64,000 bases of DNA from Pelagibacterium halotolerans B2 (GCF_000230555.1 NC_016078.1:682001-746000); one strand, 5' to 3'; counted from the first letter of the stretch, positions 16,003-23,931 are shown. Notes: generated from the letters alone by a model not told the origin. Translations and numbers: made by a program.

Positions 16003-16311
16003 TTAGGTCACCGGCTCGCTGGAAACGAGAATGCCGGGGATAAAGGCGTGATGAGCCAGATGTTCGATGCCGCGCTCGGTGAGCGTGGCGATCTTGATTG
16101 ACGCCACCGAGGTGACTCGAACAGCGCCCATCTGCTCGAGCCATGCGAATTCCTGTTCGACCCATGATCGTTCGCGAGAAATCATGAACCCGTTCCGAAG
16201 CGTCAACCTGATCGCCGTCGACGTTGCCGACCGATTGGGCTGCTTGAAAAGTTCGCGCAGCACGATCAGCCTCGCTTCCTCGCGGATGACCTCGTTCATA
16301 TCCGTCATCAT
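16003..16311 (-). CDS. Mu gp26-like winged-helix protein (VpaChn25_0724 family)
   Basis: 102 residues. A winged helix is visible: IVLRELFKQPNRSATSTAIR, then EQEFAWLEQMGAVRVTSVAS and IATLTERGIEHLAHH. It sits between the gp25-like and gp27-like genes, exactly as in Mu-type phages. It is probably a packaging or regulatory accessory. It overlaps the upstream gene by 4 bases. Confidence 0.8.
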   Translation of the reverse strand: MMTDMNEVIREEARLIVLRELFKQPNRSATSTAIRLTLRNGFMISRERSWVEQEFAWLEQMGAVRVTSVASIKIATLTERGIEHLAHHAFIPGILVSSEPVT

Positions 16312-16709
16312 TTGATCTCCACCTGGCGAACCAGAAACTCCTGTAGGCGGCGGCCGAGCTGATCGACAGGTTTCAACCGCTCGTCGAGCGTATCGATACG
16401 ACCGCTCAGGCGCTCCAAGGCAACTTCAAGCCGGTGCGCGGCGTCGCGATCCGGAAGGTGACGCATTTCGTTCTCAGCAATCTCGATGCGCTTGTCTTGC
16501 CCCGCGATCTTGTCGTCGATGTCGTCGAGGCGCGCGGCCGTTGCAGTCGCGCTTTCATCGAGTTTTTTGTTCAACGCTTCGCCGAGCGCGTCGATCTTCT
16601 TTCCGTTCTGCTTGGACCCGGAAGTCATGAAGTTCCAGACCGTGACGGCCAGATTGATGACCAGCAGGATCGCGCCTACCCAGGCCGTTAGCTCATCAAG
16701 AACAATCAC
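16308..16709 (-). CDS. DUF2730 protein (Mu gp25-like), membrane-anchored coiled coil
   Basis: 133 residues from GTG at 16709, which overlaps the preceding stop as GTGA and has GAGGGAG upstream. An N-terminal membrane helix (ELTAWVGAILLVINLAVTVW) is followed by a long coiled coil rich in heptads (LDESATATAARLDDIDDKIA). This architecture is usual for DUF2730. The role is not established. Confidence 0.8.
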   Translation of the reverse strand: MIVLDELTAWVGAILLVINLAVTVWNFMTSGSKQNGKKIDALGEALNKKLDESATATAARLDDIDDKIAGQDKRIEIAENEMRHLPDRDAAHRLEVALERLSGRIDTLDERLKPVDQLGRRLQEFLVRQVEIK

Positions 16710-16918
16710 CGACCCCGCTCCCTCTTCGTCTGGCAACCCGCGCAGCGCTTGGCACTCGGTACGGCCTTGCGCCGCGCCTCCGGTATGGGATCGAGGCAAT
16801 CGACGCATGCTTGGACACCTTCGCCGCAGAGCGCTGCCTGCGCAGCCTTGATGCCCGCAGCGCGCTCCTGTTCGGAACGCGCCTCGGCAAGGTCATAGTC
16901 ACGGTTGGAAAAGTGCAT
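16706..16918 (-). CDS. TraR/DksA-type C4 zinc finger protein
   Basis: 70 residues starting MHFSNRDYDLAEARSEQERA, with CVDCLDPIPEARRKAVPSAK followed by RCAGCQ, the four-cysteine zinc finger of the short TraR family. Phage TraR proteins bind in the RNA polymerase secondary channel and alter host transcription. The gene is in the usual place between the holin and the gp25-like gene. Start and stop overlap both neighbours. Confidence 0.85.
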   Translation of the reverse strand: MHFSNRDYDLAEARSEQERAAGIKAAQAALCGEGVQACVDCLDPIPEARRKAVPSAKRCAGCQTKRERGR

Positions 16919-17448
16919 TACCGGGCTCCGGACCGCCCGGCGGCGAATTTCGTCATGGCGTCCTTGAGGGTGTGACCACCCATGTAGAGCGTCATGTAAA
17001 GGGCGTTGAGCTGGAACAGCAGCCACAGGTCTGACGGCGGCAGCGCGATCTTTAGCCAGGCATTGAAGACGTGCAGAATGACCAGGTTCCACAGCCACAG
17101 GAACGCAAAGACATACATCATGCCCGGCCTCCAGGCCCACGCCCACCAGGGCTCCGCCTGCTCCATTTTCATGATCGCCGTCTGGTGCTCCAACCCCTGG
17201 GCGTAAAGAGCGATCAGCTCCGGCGCCATGACCTCGGCCGCGCCGAGCGCCGTCGCGATCGTGTCGGGGCTGGCCGCGATCACCTCGGGAAGGCTTTCGG
17301 GCGTCACGCCCGCCTTGTCGGCCACACTGCGCACCACGCCTTCGACCAGCGCCGCATTGCCCGCGCCAATCTTGCCCTCCAGTATTTTGCTCACCAGCGG
17401 CAGTCCCATATCGAGCGCCATCGGCAGCAGCATCCCTGCAATGCTCAT
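16918..17448 (-). CDS. 3TM-type phage holin
   Basis: 176 residues. An N-terminal Ala/Gly-rich amphipathic part (MSIAGMLLPMALDMGLPLVS) resembles the GTA/HI1416-type 3TM holins. The membrane part is EPWWAWAWRPGMMYVFAFLW followed by LVILHVFNAWLKIALPPSDL. It would form the inner-membrane hole that releases or triggers the endolysin encoded just upstream. Confidence 0.8.
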   Translation of the reverse strand: MSIAGMLLPMALDMGLPLVSKILEGKIGAGNAALVEGVVRSVADKAGVTPESLPEVIAASPDTIATALGAAEVMAPELIALYAQGLEHQTAIMKMEQAEPWWAWAWRPGMMYVFAFLWLWNLVILHVFNAWLKIALPPSDLWLLFQLNALYMTLYMGGHTLKDAMTKFAAGRSGAR

Positions 17449-17672
17449 TTCTCAGTCCTTTTGAAAAATCCGGCCCGGAGCTGGCGGCGGGCCGCGCGGA
17501 CCTCCATCCAGGCGAGAGCCAGAAAGATGACGGCCAGCACCGGCCAGAACAAAACGATCGCCACCAGCTCCACCGGCGTCACAAAGCCGAAGCGATAACG
17601 CGCGTCGGCCAGGGCAAAGAGCAGACCGTTCAAAAGATAGACCAGCGTGATAACCGTCAGGATGTCGCTCAT
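17445..17672 (-). CDS. Small two-helix membrane protein of the lysis block
   Basis: 75 residues with two membrane segments (LTVITLVYLLNGLLFALAD and ELVAIVLFWPVLAVIFLALA) and a basic C-terminus. Wedged between endolysin and holin genes with 4-base overlaps on each side. An antiholin or accessory lysis role is inferred from location; no family recognised. Confidence 0.6.
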   Translation of the reverse strand: MSDILTVITLVYLLNGLLFALADARYRFGFVTPVELVAIVLFWPVLAVIFLALAWMEVRAARRQLRAGFFKRTEK

Positions 17673-18595
17673 GTCCGCACCCGCCGCCCCAGGGTGAGAC
17701 CGAACCGCTCGGTCAAATCCTTGACCGGCTCGGGCAACCAGGCAAAGAGCGGCCCGCGATACCGCCAGGCCAGCGTCAGCCCGAAAACGATCGCCGCCAC
17801 GGCCACACCGGTCACAACCATCGTGGTGGCCGTGTCGATGCTGACCGCGTCGAGCCAGTCCGCCCCGCCCGAAACCTCGCCGCCACCGGCTACGGCGCCG
17901 CCGGCCGCGCCACTTCCGGCGCTGACCTGGCCGGAGCGCCGGGCTTCCATCGCGCGGGTCAGGCCCGCGCGGGTGGCCGGGCCGATAATCCCGTCCTCGG
18001 TCAGGTCATGGTCGCGCTGGAACGCGCGAATGGCGGCATCCTCGCTCCGCCATTTGTCCAACCCATAGCCCAGCACCTTGAAGTCGGCGGCATGGTCGAC
18101 ATAGCTCGACAAGGCCGAGGCGCGGGCGCCGGCGGCCGGATAGATGCCGAATTCGATGATCTGCCACTCGACATCGCGCCTCCGCACCAGCCCGCCGAGC
18201 ACCTTGCCGCCGCCGCGCACCCACTGTTTGAAGCTCTTTTGAGCGGCTTTCAAATCACCCGCGATCAGCAGCTTGACCCAGCTGGCATTGTGAATGCGGC
18301 CGGTGTTGTAATCGAACAGCGTGGCGCCGTCGAAGACATGCTGCTTGCGGGTCGGAAGCCATTTGCGCACACGCGGTGCGTAATTCCGGGCGATGGCCTG
18401 TTGCGCCAGGGCAAGGCTCTGCGCGGCCGTGATGGTCATGCCCGGCTTGGGATCGACGACCCCGGACGCCTTGGTCAACCCCATGCCGATGGTGAGAAAG
18501 CCGGCCGGACACCGATAGGTGCGCAGCACGTCGCCTTCCTCCTGCCGAAGGACGGGAAAGAAGGCGCCCGAAACATTGGAAACGAAATCTGACAT
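17669..18595 (-). CDS. Endolysin: lysozyme-like domain, peptidoglycan-binding domain, C-terminal membrane helix
   Basis: 308 residues from ATG at 18595 (MSDFVSNVSGAFFPVLRQEE). A GH24-like lysozyme region is suggested by EEGDVLRTYRCPAGFLTIGM, with the candidate catalytic Glu in RQEEGD. A PG_binding_1-like repeat follows (WRSEDAAIRAFQRDHDLTED, then IIGPATRAGLTRAM). After a Gly/Ala linker there is a membrane helix (TMVVTGVAVAAIVFGLTLAW) and a short basic tail. The membrane segment is unusual for a soluble holin-dependent endolysin. A candidate late promoter is 57 bp upstream. Confidence 0.85.
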   Translation of the reverse strand: MSDFVSNVSGAFFPVLRQEEGDVLRTYRCPAGFLTIGMGLTKASGVVDPKPGMTITAAQSLALAQQAIARNYAPRVRKWLPTRKQHVFDGATLFDYNTGRIHNASWVKLLIAGDLKAAQKSFKQWVRGGGKVLGGLVRRRDVEWQIIEFGIYPAAGARASALSSYVDHAADFKVLGYGLDKWRSEDAAIRAFQRDHDLTEDGIIGPATRAGLTRAMEARRSGQVSAGSGAAGGAVAGGGEVSGGADWLDAVSIDTATTMVVTGVAVAAIVFGLTLAWRYRGPLFAWLPEPVKDLTERFGLTLGRRVRT

Positions 18596-18651
18596 GTGGC
18601 CCAAACCGCGTTGACGTTTGAGCGACTGTCGCAATTTTCGGGATGGGCGTT

Positions 18652-18670
18652 TATCTGCGCAGCTGCGCGG
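18652..18670 (-). promoter_or_regulatory. Candidate late promoter dyad, copy 3
   Basis: Plus-strand text TTATC-TGCGCAGCTGCGCGG with the 14-bp near-palindrome TGCGCAGCTGCGCG. It sits 57 bp ahead of the endolysin start; on the minus strand AGATAAAC follows as a possible -10. It is 67 bp downstream of the Mor-like gene. Confidence 0.55.
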
Positions 18671-18677
18671 ACAGGGA

Positions 18678-18722
18678 GCGTTGCCAGAAAAAGTGGAACC
18701 CGGTTTTTCGGTTCGGCAACGC
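18678..18722. repeat. Interspersed palindromic element, copy 3
   Basis: 45 bp with 8-bp inverted ends GCGTTGCC / GGCAACGC and the core AGAAAAAGTGGAACCCGG + TTTTTCGGTTC. It lies between the Mor-like gene and the late promoter dyad. A 28-codon reading frame starting as TAGTG at the Mor-like stop runs through it. Confidence 0.85.
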
Positions 18723-18736
18723 GACCACTCTAAGCA

Positions 18737-19093
18737 CTAGAACAGGTCGAGCTGCTCGTGCTTGTTCTGGGGGCCGAGCCAGCGGCGCACCGTCGAATAA
18801 TCGGCGCGCACCGTCCGGGCGATTTCGGCCATGGTGTAGCCCTTGGCCAAAAGCACGCTGGCGCACCATTGCCGCGCCACGGGCACCTTGTAGTAACCCG
18901 GCCCGAGCGTGGCGGCAAGCCGGTCCACCTTTTCGGTGCCGATCGTGCGCGCCGCAAACGAGCGCGGCGTGCTGCGCTTGGGCAGGTAGAGCTCGGACCC
19001 GCCCATCGCCAAGATGAAATGCAGGGCGTCGTCGATCCCGAGCGCATCGACATAGGGCGCGATATTGGCGGGGACCTGGGCGGTATCAGACAT
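18737..19093 (-). CDS. Mor/C-family late transcription activator
   Basis: 118 residues. The N-terminal dimerisation part ends in AMGGSELYLPKRSTPRSF, matching the 'GGxxlYIPK' strand of Mor-family proteins. The helix-turn-helix is AKGYTMAEIARTVRADYSTV. In Mu, Mor and C activate middle and late promoters by binding dyad sequences. Three dyad copies lie ahead of late blocks in this prophage. It closes the early gene run and precedes the lysis block. The family call rests on short motifs. Confidence 0.65.
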   Translation of the reverse strand: MSDTAQVPANIAPYVDALGIDDALHFILAMGGSELYLPKRSTPRSFAARTIGTEKVDRLAATLGPGYYKVPVARQWCASVLLAKGYTMAEIARTVRADYSTVRRWLGPQNKHEQLDLF

Positions 19094-19343
19094 GGGGTAT
19101 TCTTCCCTTGGGCAAAACGGCCGCCACTGTCACCAGCACGTCCCCATCTGGCCCGATACCGTTGTCGCGCAGGACGAGCTTGATGTTCTCGATTTGCACG
19201 GCGACGGCACCGTATGCGGCGCCGGTTTCCGCTCCGTTCTCGATATGGGCGCGGATCGCTTCGACATCGATGCCGTGGGCGCGCTCCAGCCAGCGCAGAA
19301 CGGCATGGTCGGTTGCGTGTACGAGGACTTCCCGCTTTTTCAT
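19086..19343 (-). CDS. Small early phage protein
   Basis: 85 residues from MKKREVLVHATDHAVLRWLE. The 'H.VLRWLERAHGIDV...R' pattern resembles small proteins with a phage-derived BrnT-like or DUF fold, but I cannot name it. It overlaps the Mor-like gene by 8 bases. Confidence 0.6.
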   Translation of the reverse strand: MKKREVLVHATDHAVLRWLERAHGIDVEAIRAHIENGAETGAAYGAVAVQIENIKLVLRDNGIGPDGDVLVTVAAVLPKGRIPHV

Positions 19344-19561
19344 TCCTGCCACCATTGCTGTTTCGCCTCTTTCGGGGCCGAGGGTTGGGGTGCCGTTTCA
19401 CGGCGCAGCTCCGCCCTGGTGATGTCAGCCAGCTCCTTTTGCAGTTTCCGGGCGCGGCGTGAGCGCGGATCGAGCCAGCGCAGCCGCTCGCGCAGCGCGT
19501 GCTGCCGTGCGGCAAACGCCCGTTCCTGTTCGCTCATCCCGGCCGGAAACGTGACCATCAT
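19340..19561 (-). CDS. Small charged helical early protein
   Basis: 73 residues, MMVTFPAGMSEQERAFAARQ, then a strongly basic helix (LRERLRWLDPRSRRARKLQK). Both ends overlap neighbours by 4 bases. It follows gemA. Unknown function. Confidence 0.6.
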   Translation of the reverse strand: MMVTFPAGMSEQERAFAARQHALRERLRWLDPRSRRARKLQKELADITRAELRRETAPQPSAPKEAKQQWWQE

Positions 19562-20211
19562 CCCGCCTTGCGATGCTTTGTCTGCGCCTGGCGGATGCGC
19601 GCGCCCAGCGCATTCATCACCGTCCGCCAGTCGGCTGGCTTGAGCGCGCCGAGCGGGCGGCCGGGATAGCGGCCTTCTGGCACCAGCTCCTGCACCGCGC
19701 GATAGAACCCGGTCGTATCGGGCAGCTCGGCGCCGGTCAGCTTGACCCATTGCGCCCAGGCCACCTTGCCGGGATCGTGCTGCAGGAAGTCATGGCCGTT
19801 GCTGGAGCCCCACCGGACACCGCCGTCGCGGCCGAGCCAGCTCTTGAGCGCTTCGACCGCCTTGCGCGCCTCGGCGCTGTCGCGCAGAAACGCCGTGTTC
19901 GATATGCCCGTCTGCCGCGCGATGAACGCCAGCATGGCCTTGTCGTCGCGATTGCGGACGATCCCCAAATTCCATCCGGCGATCCACAGCGCCTGCAGTT
20001 TTTTGGCGTAGGGGCCGGTCAGAACCTTGCGCCCCTTCGGTTGCGGCTGGGCGCCGCTGGCCCGAAGCGCATCGAGCACCTTGAGTTGCTCGCCCTGGCT
20101 CATTTCCGTCAGGCTGCTCTTGCCCGTGGCCTTGCGATAGATATCCCGGCGCGTCTCTTCGTCCAGGCCGAGCGCGCGGGCCGAGGCGTGTATGGCTTTG
20201 ATGGCGGTCAT
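19558..20211 (-). CDS. gemA: GemA-like regulatory protein (Mu gp16, DUF1018)
   Basis: 217 residues starting MTAIKAIHASARALGLDEET. It has the DUF1018 pattern RRDIYRKATGKSSLTEMSQG and QLKVLDALRASG, followed by a second helical part. GemA in Mu affects host gene expression and gyrase activity. It lies in the early region between small unknown genes and the Mor-like gene, as in Mu-type phages. Confidence 0.88.
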   Translation of the reverse strand: MTAIKAIHASARALGLDEETRRDIYRKATGKSSLTEMSQGEQLKVLDALRASGAQPQPKGRKVLTGPYAKKLQALWIAGWNLGIVRNRDDKAMLAFIARQTGISNTAFLRDSAEARKAVEALKSWLGRDGGVRWGSSNGHDFLQHDPGKVAWAQWVKLTGAELPDTTGFYRAVQELVPEGRYPGRPLGALKPADWRTVMNALGARIRQAQTKHRKAG

Positions 20212-20396
20212 GTCCGCACCTTTCCCATGGCTTCAATCACTTCGATTTCGAGAACCTCTTCCTCGATCGTCGCCAGGGCACAGACCACCGAGGCTATCGC
20301 CGCCTCGGGCTCACCGAGCAGCATGGCGATTTCGGCCGTATCGAACTGACGGGAGCGCCACAGGATGGCGGCGGCCCTGGCGACGATCGATTTCAT
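20208..20396 (-). CDS. Small early phage protein (62 aa)
   Basis: Helical protein MKSIVARAAAILWRSRQFDT followed by an acidic C-terminal half. The segment TAEIAMLLGEPEAAIASVV resembles a helix-turn-helix. Coupled by 4-base overlaps to gemA and to the zinc finger gene. No family recognised. Confidence 0.6.
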   Translation of the reverse strand: MKSIVARAAAILWRSRQFDTAEIAMLLGEPEAAIASVVCALATIEEEVLEIEVIEAMGKVRT

Positions 20397-20680
20397 GACA
20401 GAACCGCCATCCCTTTTTCGGTGATCTTCCCCGAGAGCGTCAGATAGCCCGAGCCCGACAACACTTCGAAGGCATGGCTCAACGCGGCGCCGGCCACGAG
20501 GGTCCCTATTGTGTCGGCGCGAAAGGCGCGGAGCACGTTGAGCTCGTATTCGGTCAGCCCTCCTTGCTGGTCATGCTCCGCAGCCACATGCATCTTGAGA
20601 CCCTTTTCACCGCGCAACTTGCGCCCGCACAGCGGGCATTCGATCTGGGCGCCGGAGCGGCTGCGATTACGCTTTGCCAT
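20393..20680 (-). CDS. Zinc-finger/winged-helix early protein
   Basis: 95 residues. A basic N-terminus is followed by a C2H2-like finger, CPLCGRKLRGEKGLKMHVAAEH in outline (two Cys three apart, two His about five apart). A winged-helix-like part follows (LTEYELNVLRAFRADTIGTL ... YLTLSGKITEKG). A DNA-binding regulator is inferred. Confidence 0.65.
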   Translation of the reverse strand: MAKRNRSRSGAQIECPLCGRKLRGEKGLKMHVAAEHDQQGGLTEYELNVLRAFRADTIGTLVAGAALSHAFEVLSGSGYLTLSGKITEKGMAVLS

Positions 20681-20689
20681 TATCGCCCC

Positions 20690-21346
20690 CTATGCCTTGG
20701 CCAGGTTGATGGTGATCGCCGTCCATTCGTCGTCCTGCTTTTCGCGCATGGCGAAGCGGACATATTCCTTGGACCCAACGATCCGCATCGCCTCGCGGAT
20801 TGCCTGCATGGCGCGCTGCCAGCGTTCGTCCGCGATCTCCAGGCGCAACAGCATGAAGATTTCCGAGCGGTTCACCTGGCCGGGCTTGTCGGTATTGAAG
20901 GCCCGCGTCACGACCGCCGCCAGCTCGGCCCGGCTTTCGGCCGCCCATTCGTTGAGGCACTCGTCGAGCAGTTCTTTGGCGATATGGAGCTCGGGACCAA
21001 AATCGATGTAATCGGCCACCTGGACGCTGACCTTGAACAGCGTGTCATAGGTCATGTAGGTCCGGTTGCCCTTGCCCCGATTGCCTTTTTTGACCAGCCC
21101 ATAATCCTGTTCGAGAAGGCTATCGAGCGCGGCAAGGTCGGCCATCGTATGGGCCTTGAACCGCTCGATCTGGCGCATCAGGCCAATGGCATAGCCCATG
21201 ATCTTGCGCACGCTCTCATCCTGCAGAAGCTCGGCAGGCTTGATCATTTCCAGCGGGGTGTACCGCCCGGTCGCATCGGTCATGACCTTGCGGCCGGCAA
21301 ATTCGGTGATGCCATCGGGGATGGCGACGGGCTCAACGCTCGACAT
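20690..21346 (-). CDS. DUF3164 protein
   Basis: 218 residues starting MSSVEPVAIPDGITEFAGRK. It has the DUF3164 pattern (DATGRYTPLEMIKPAELLQD, then LVKKGNRGKGNRTYMTYD). This family is a constant part of the early region of Mu-type phages. Role unknown. Overlaps the preceding broken gene by 14 bases. Confidence 0.88.
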   Translation of the reverse strand: MSSVEPVAIPDGITEFAGRKVMTDATGRYTPLEMIKPAELLQDESVRKIMGYAIGLMRQIERFKAHTMADLAALDSLLEQDYGLVKKGNRGKGNRTYMTYDTLFKVSVQVADYIDFGPELHIAKELLDECLNEWAAESRAELAAVVTRAFNTDKPGQVNRSEIFMLLRLEIADERWQRAMQAIREAMRIVGSKEYVRFAMREKQDDEWTAITINLAKA

Positions 21347-21705
21347 GGGTAATCTCCGTTTGAAGGTGGTTTGAAAGCCGGTCGAGCGCCTTTTCGAAGG
21401 CGTCCCTGGCGGCACGTTCACGGGCGGAAAACCGCGCGCTCTCCAGCGCGCGAAACGTGGTTTTGACGGTTTCGACGGCTTCGATCCGCGCCTGGATCAC
21501 CGCGTCGGACGGCCGCCAGGCTGTAAGGTGCTGGCCGTCCGCCGTGAAAATCGGCACCGGCTCCCCCGGGATGCGCCTCGCGCTCGTCGAGATAGATGCA
21601 GTAGCCAGCCAGCGCCTTGATGTCGAAGACCGAGGCGCGGCTCCAGCCATTGGGCGTGGCCAGCACTTTTTGCGCCACGGCGACGGGATCGATCAGAACT
21701 CGCAT
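21333..21705 (-). pseudogene. Early phage gene with a one-base frameshift at a G5 run
   Basis: Frame 1 from ATG at 21705 reads MRVLIDPVAVAQKVLATPNG ... AGYCIYLDEREAHPG. A second frame, open to 21333, continues as GEPVPIFTADGQHLTAWRPS and ends FEKALDRLSNHLQTEITHVE + R. They join smoothly (AHPGEPVPIF) if one G is removed from the minus-strand run GGGGG at 21563-21567. The intact product would be about 123 residues. This is either a sequencing error, a real mutation, or slippage. Neighbours are intact and tightly spaced. Confidence 0.6.
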
Positions 21706-21914
21706 AGCGCAACCTCGCTGCGGGCCGCCTCGTTCCAGCGATGCCGGCTAATCTCGTTTTCCAAAAGCCGCGCGTTCTTCTCCAGAGCGGCCAGCGTCAG
21801 GACGAGCCGACCCACCGAGACGGTGTCCATATGAACGCCGGTTTCGGCGCAGGCCGAGAACGCGCCACCCAGTGCGGCCAGGCCATCGGAGAGCTGATAG
21901 GTCATCCTGCTCAT
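21693..21914 (-). CDS. Small early phage protein (73 aa)
   Basis: MSRMTYQLSDGLAALGGAFS at the start, then a leucine-rich helix (GRLVLTLAALEKNARLLENE). It overlaps both neighbours. Unknown function. Confidence 0.55.
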   Translation of the reverse strand: MSRMTYQLSDGLAALGGAFSACAETGVHMDTVSVGRLVLTLAALEKNARLLENEISRHRWNEAARSEVALCEF

Positions 21915-22180
21915 TGGCCATCCTCCGCGCCGGTATTGTCGACGACACAGCGTGGCGCGCTCGGAAATGCCAGCACCTCGGCAGACCTCCGGCCCGTCCG
22001 CACCTGCACGGTGCCTTCGAGCAGCAGCGCGTCCTCGTAGCTTTCGTCGAGCAGCGCGGCGAACGTCTTGGCCTGCTGGTAGGGCAGGCCCGCGCCGCTT
22101 TCGAGCGCGGCCCGGAAGGTGTTTGACAAGAGGAGAATGCGATCGCTGAGCGTATCGCACGGTTCGGAAAGTTTACGCAT
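21911..22180 (-). CDS. Small early phage protein (89 aa)
   Basis: MRKLSEPCDTLSDRILLLSN, then QQAKTFAALLDESYEDALLL and a beta-like C-terminal part. Mostly acidic helix. Overlaps the next gene by 4 bases and the previous by 8. Unknown function. Confidence 0.55.
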   Translation of the reverse strand: MRKLSEPCDTLSDRILLLSNTFRAALESGAGLPYQQAKTFAALLDESYEDALLLEGTVQVRTGRRSAEVLAFPSAPRCVVDNTGAEDGQ

Positions 22181-22571
22181 TGTTGGTCCCTTTCTGCTGC
22201 CGCGCATGCGGGCAGGTCTTGCAGGCGTGGTGGAGAAGTGCCGAGCGCGCCGAGGCGCTCGAAAACGGCTTTGCCTGGTAGGAGAGGCAGTCCTCGCGGC
22301 TGATCGTATCGAGCACCGGACACTCGACGGTCGGCGCCAGCACGGCCGCGCGCACTTCGCGTTCGACCGCCCCGATATCGCCGGCATATTTGCGGTTGAT
22401 GACCTGGCTGATCGCTCCGGCCGAATAGCCGACCCTGGCGCCGGCTGCCTTGAGGCCCACCTGATCGACAAGCACCGCCAACTCGACGATCCAGTCGGGC
22501 GCATCGCCCCAGGCCAGCACCGCCTTGTCAGCCATGCTGCGATCGTCACCATTGAAACCGCGCCGCGTCAT
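22173..22571 (-). CDS. Early phage DNA-binding-like protein with Cys cluster
   Basis: 132 residues. A helix-turn-helix is visible in VGLKAAGARVGYSAGAISQV followed by INRKYAGDI, then ECPVLDTISREDCLSYQAKP and HHACKTCPHARQ, a set of four or more cysteines that could bind metal. This pairing of an HTH with a C-terminal Cys cluster is frequent in early genes of alphaproteobacterial Mu-type phages. Function unknown. Confidence 0.65.
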   Translation of the reverse strand: MTRRGFNGDDRSMADKAVLAWGDAPDWIVELAVLVDQVGLKAAGARVGYSAGAISQVINRKYAGDIGAVEREVRAAVLAPTVECPVLDTISREDCLSYQAKPFSSASARSALLHHACKTCPHARQQKGTNNA

Positions 22572-23185
22572 GGCTGCACCTCGCGCGCCTCGGCCTGGCC
22601 GACGATCTCTTGCGCGTTCGGGTCGTAAAGGCTCAGCGTCTTGAGGATGATCGGGGCTCGGGCGCCCAGGTCGCGAACCAGGCGGTAGGTGGCCGCAACG
22701 CCCGGCTTGCTGTCCGAGACAATGATCCCGGCGCGATGAAGATGGGTGACATAGCGCCCGGCGGTGGTAGTGCTCACGCGCCGATCAGCGGTGCTGGCAA
22801 GGTCCGCCAACTCTGCAACCGAGAAGATTTTCACCATCTTCATGGTGCGCCACAGCGTCTGGATCGTCGGCTCGGGCAGACGGTTTCCCGCCCGATCGAA
22901 ACGGGGTGTCTCGGCGGGGCGGGCGTTGAGCCGGTAGAGTTGCACCCATACATTCCTGCGGGATTTGGCCTGACGCTCGCCCACATGGCGGGCGACACCG
23001 CCCTTGACCAGGCGCAGAACGAAATCCTTCACGGTGCCGCGCTCGACATTGGTCCGCGCTTCGACATCGGGGACGCCCCAATTGCCGCAAGCATCGAGTT
23101 TGAGAATGATCTGCCAGAACCCGTCTTGGCCGCGCGGCACCCGCGCGCTGATCCTGACCATTTCATCGGTGGGACGCCGGGCCAT
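22568..23185 (-). CDS. Early phage protein with winged-helix regions
   Basis: 205 residues, MARRPTDEMVRISARVPRGQ. Two helix-rich regulatory-like parts are visible: VEARTNVERGTVKDFVLRLV near the N-terminus and FSVAELADLASTADRRVSTT in the second half, followed by YVTHLHRAGIIV. It lies directly after the transposition ATPase with a 1-base overlap. A DNA-binding role is inferred. Confidence 0.65.
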   Translation of the reverse strand: MARRPTDEMVRISARVPRGQDGFWQIILKLDACGNWGVPDVEARTNVERGTVKDFVLRLVKGGVARHVGERQAKSRRNVWVQLYRLNARPAETPRFDRAGNRLPEPTIQTLWRTMKMVKIFSVAELADLASTADRRVSTTTAGRYVTHLHRAGIIVSDSKPGVAATYRLVRDLGARAPIILKTLSLYDPNAQEIVGQAEAREVQP

Positions 23186-23931
23186 CAGACAAGCCTCCTG
23201 GCCGGGGCCTGGCCCGTGCGGATGGCGGCGACCCCGCCAAAGCCCTCAAGGTCGATGGCGTCCAGGCTTTCACGCCTGGCGCGCTGGTCGATCTGGCTCA
23301 GATTGACCGCGATGCGGCGCGTATTGCCGCGTGTTCGGTCGATCAGCGCCTGGGCCAGATCACCGGCAATCGAGACGCCGGGGCACATCAGCCGCGCCAG
23401 ATGCGCGAAATCGGTAAGGTCGCACGGCTCGGCCTGCACCCATGAGAGGATGCGGTTATGCACCCGCTCGAAGGCTTCGAGCTGTTTGGGAAGCGTTTCC
23501 TCCCCGATCAGGATCACCGGCGCCATGCTCTTGTCGTGCAGGGCGCGCGCCACGTCCACGAACTTCTTGTGCGCGATGTGGTGGACCTCGTCGATGATGA
23601 TGGGGCGGCGGATATCCCCCGCCATCAGCCGGATCGCTTCGTCCAGCATGTCCGTGGCCGTGCCCTTGGGTTTTTGCACGCCCAGCTCTTCCAGGATGGA
23701 TTTGAGCAGCGACCGGGCCGTGGTCAGCTGGTGGCATTCGACATAGGCGGCGCGGTAGGCATTGGCGCCCTTGATCGCCGCCTTGGTCTTTCCGTACCCG
23801 GACGGGCCGGAAAACACCGCCATGCCCGGCAAGGCGAGGTCGCGTTCCACAACCTCTTTGATCAGGATCGAGAAGGCCGCAACATTCCTGAGCGGTGCCG
23901 CCTTGTTGACATTGTTGAATTCGCTCATCAT
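23185..23931 (-). CDS. Transposition ATPase (MuB-like, AAA+)
   Basis: 248 residues. Walker A SGPSGYGKT at about 41-49, Walker B PIIIDEVHH at about 110-118, and a C-terminal domain with sensor-like RTRGNTRRIAVNLSQ. Such proteins bind target DNA and activate the transposase, and give target immunity. The gene follows the transposase after a 74-base gap, the Mu A-B order. Confidence 0.92.
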   Translation of the reverse strand: MMSEFNNVNKAAPLRNVAAFSILIKEVVERDLALPGMAVFSGPSGYGKTKAAIKGANAYRAAYVECHQLTTARSLLKSILEELGVQKPKGTATDMLDEAIRLMAGDIRRPIIIDEVHHIAHKKFVDVARALHDKSMAPVILIGEETLPKQLEAFERVHNRILSWVQAEPCDLTDFAHLARLMCPGVSIAGDLAQALIDRTRGNTRRIAVNLSQIDQRARRESLDAIDLEGFGGVAAIRTGQAPARRLV

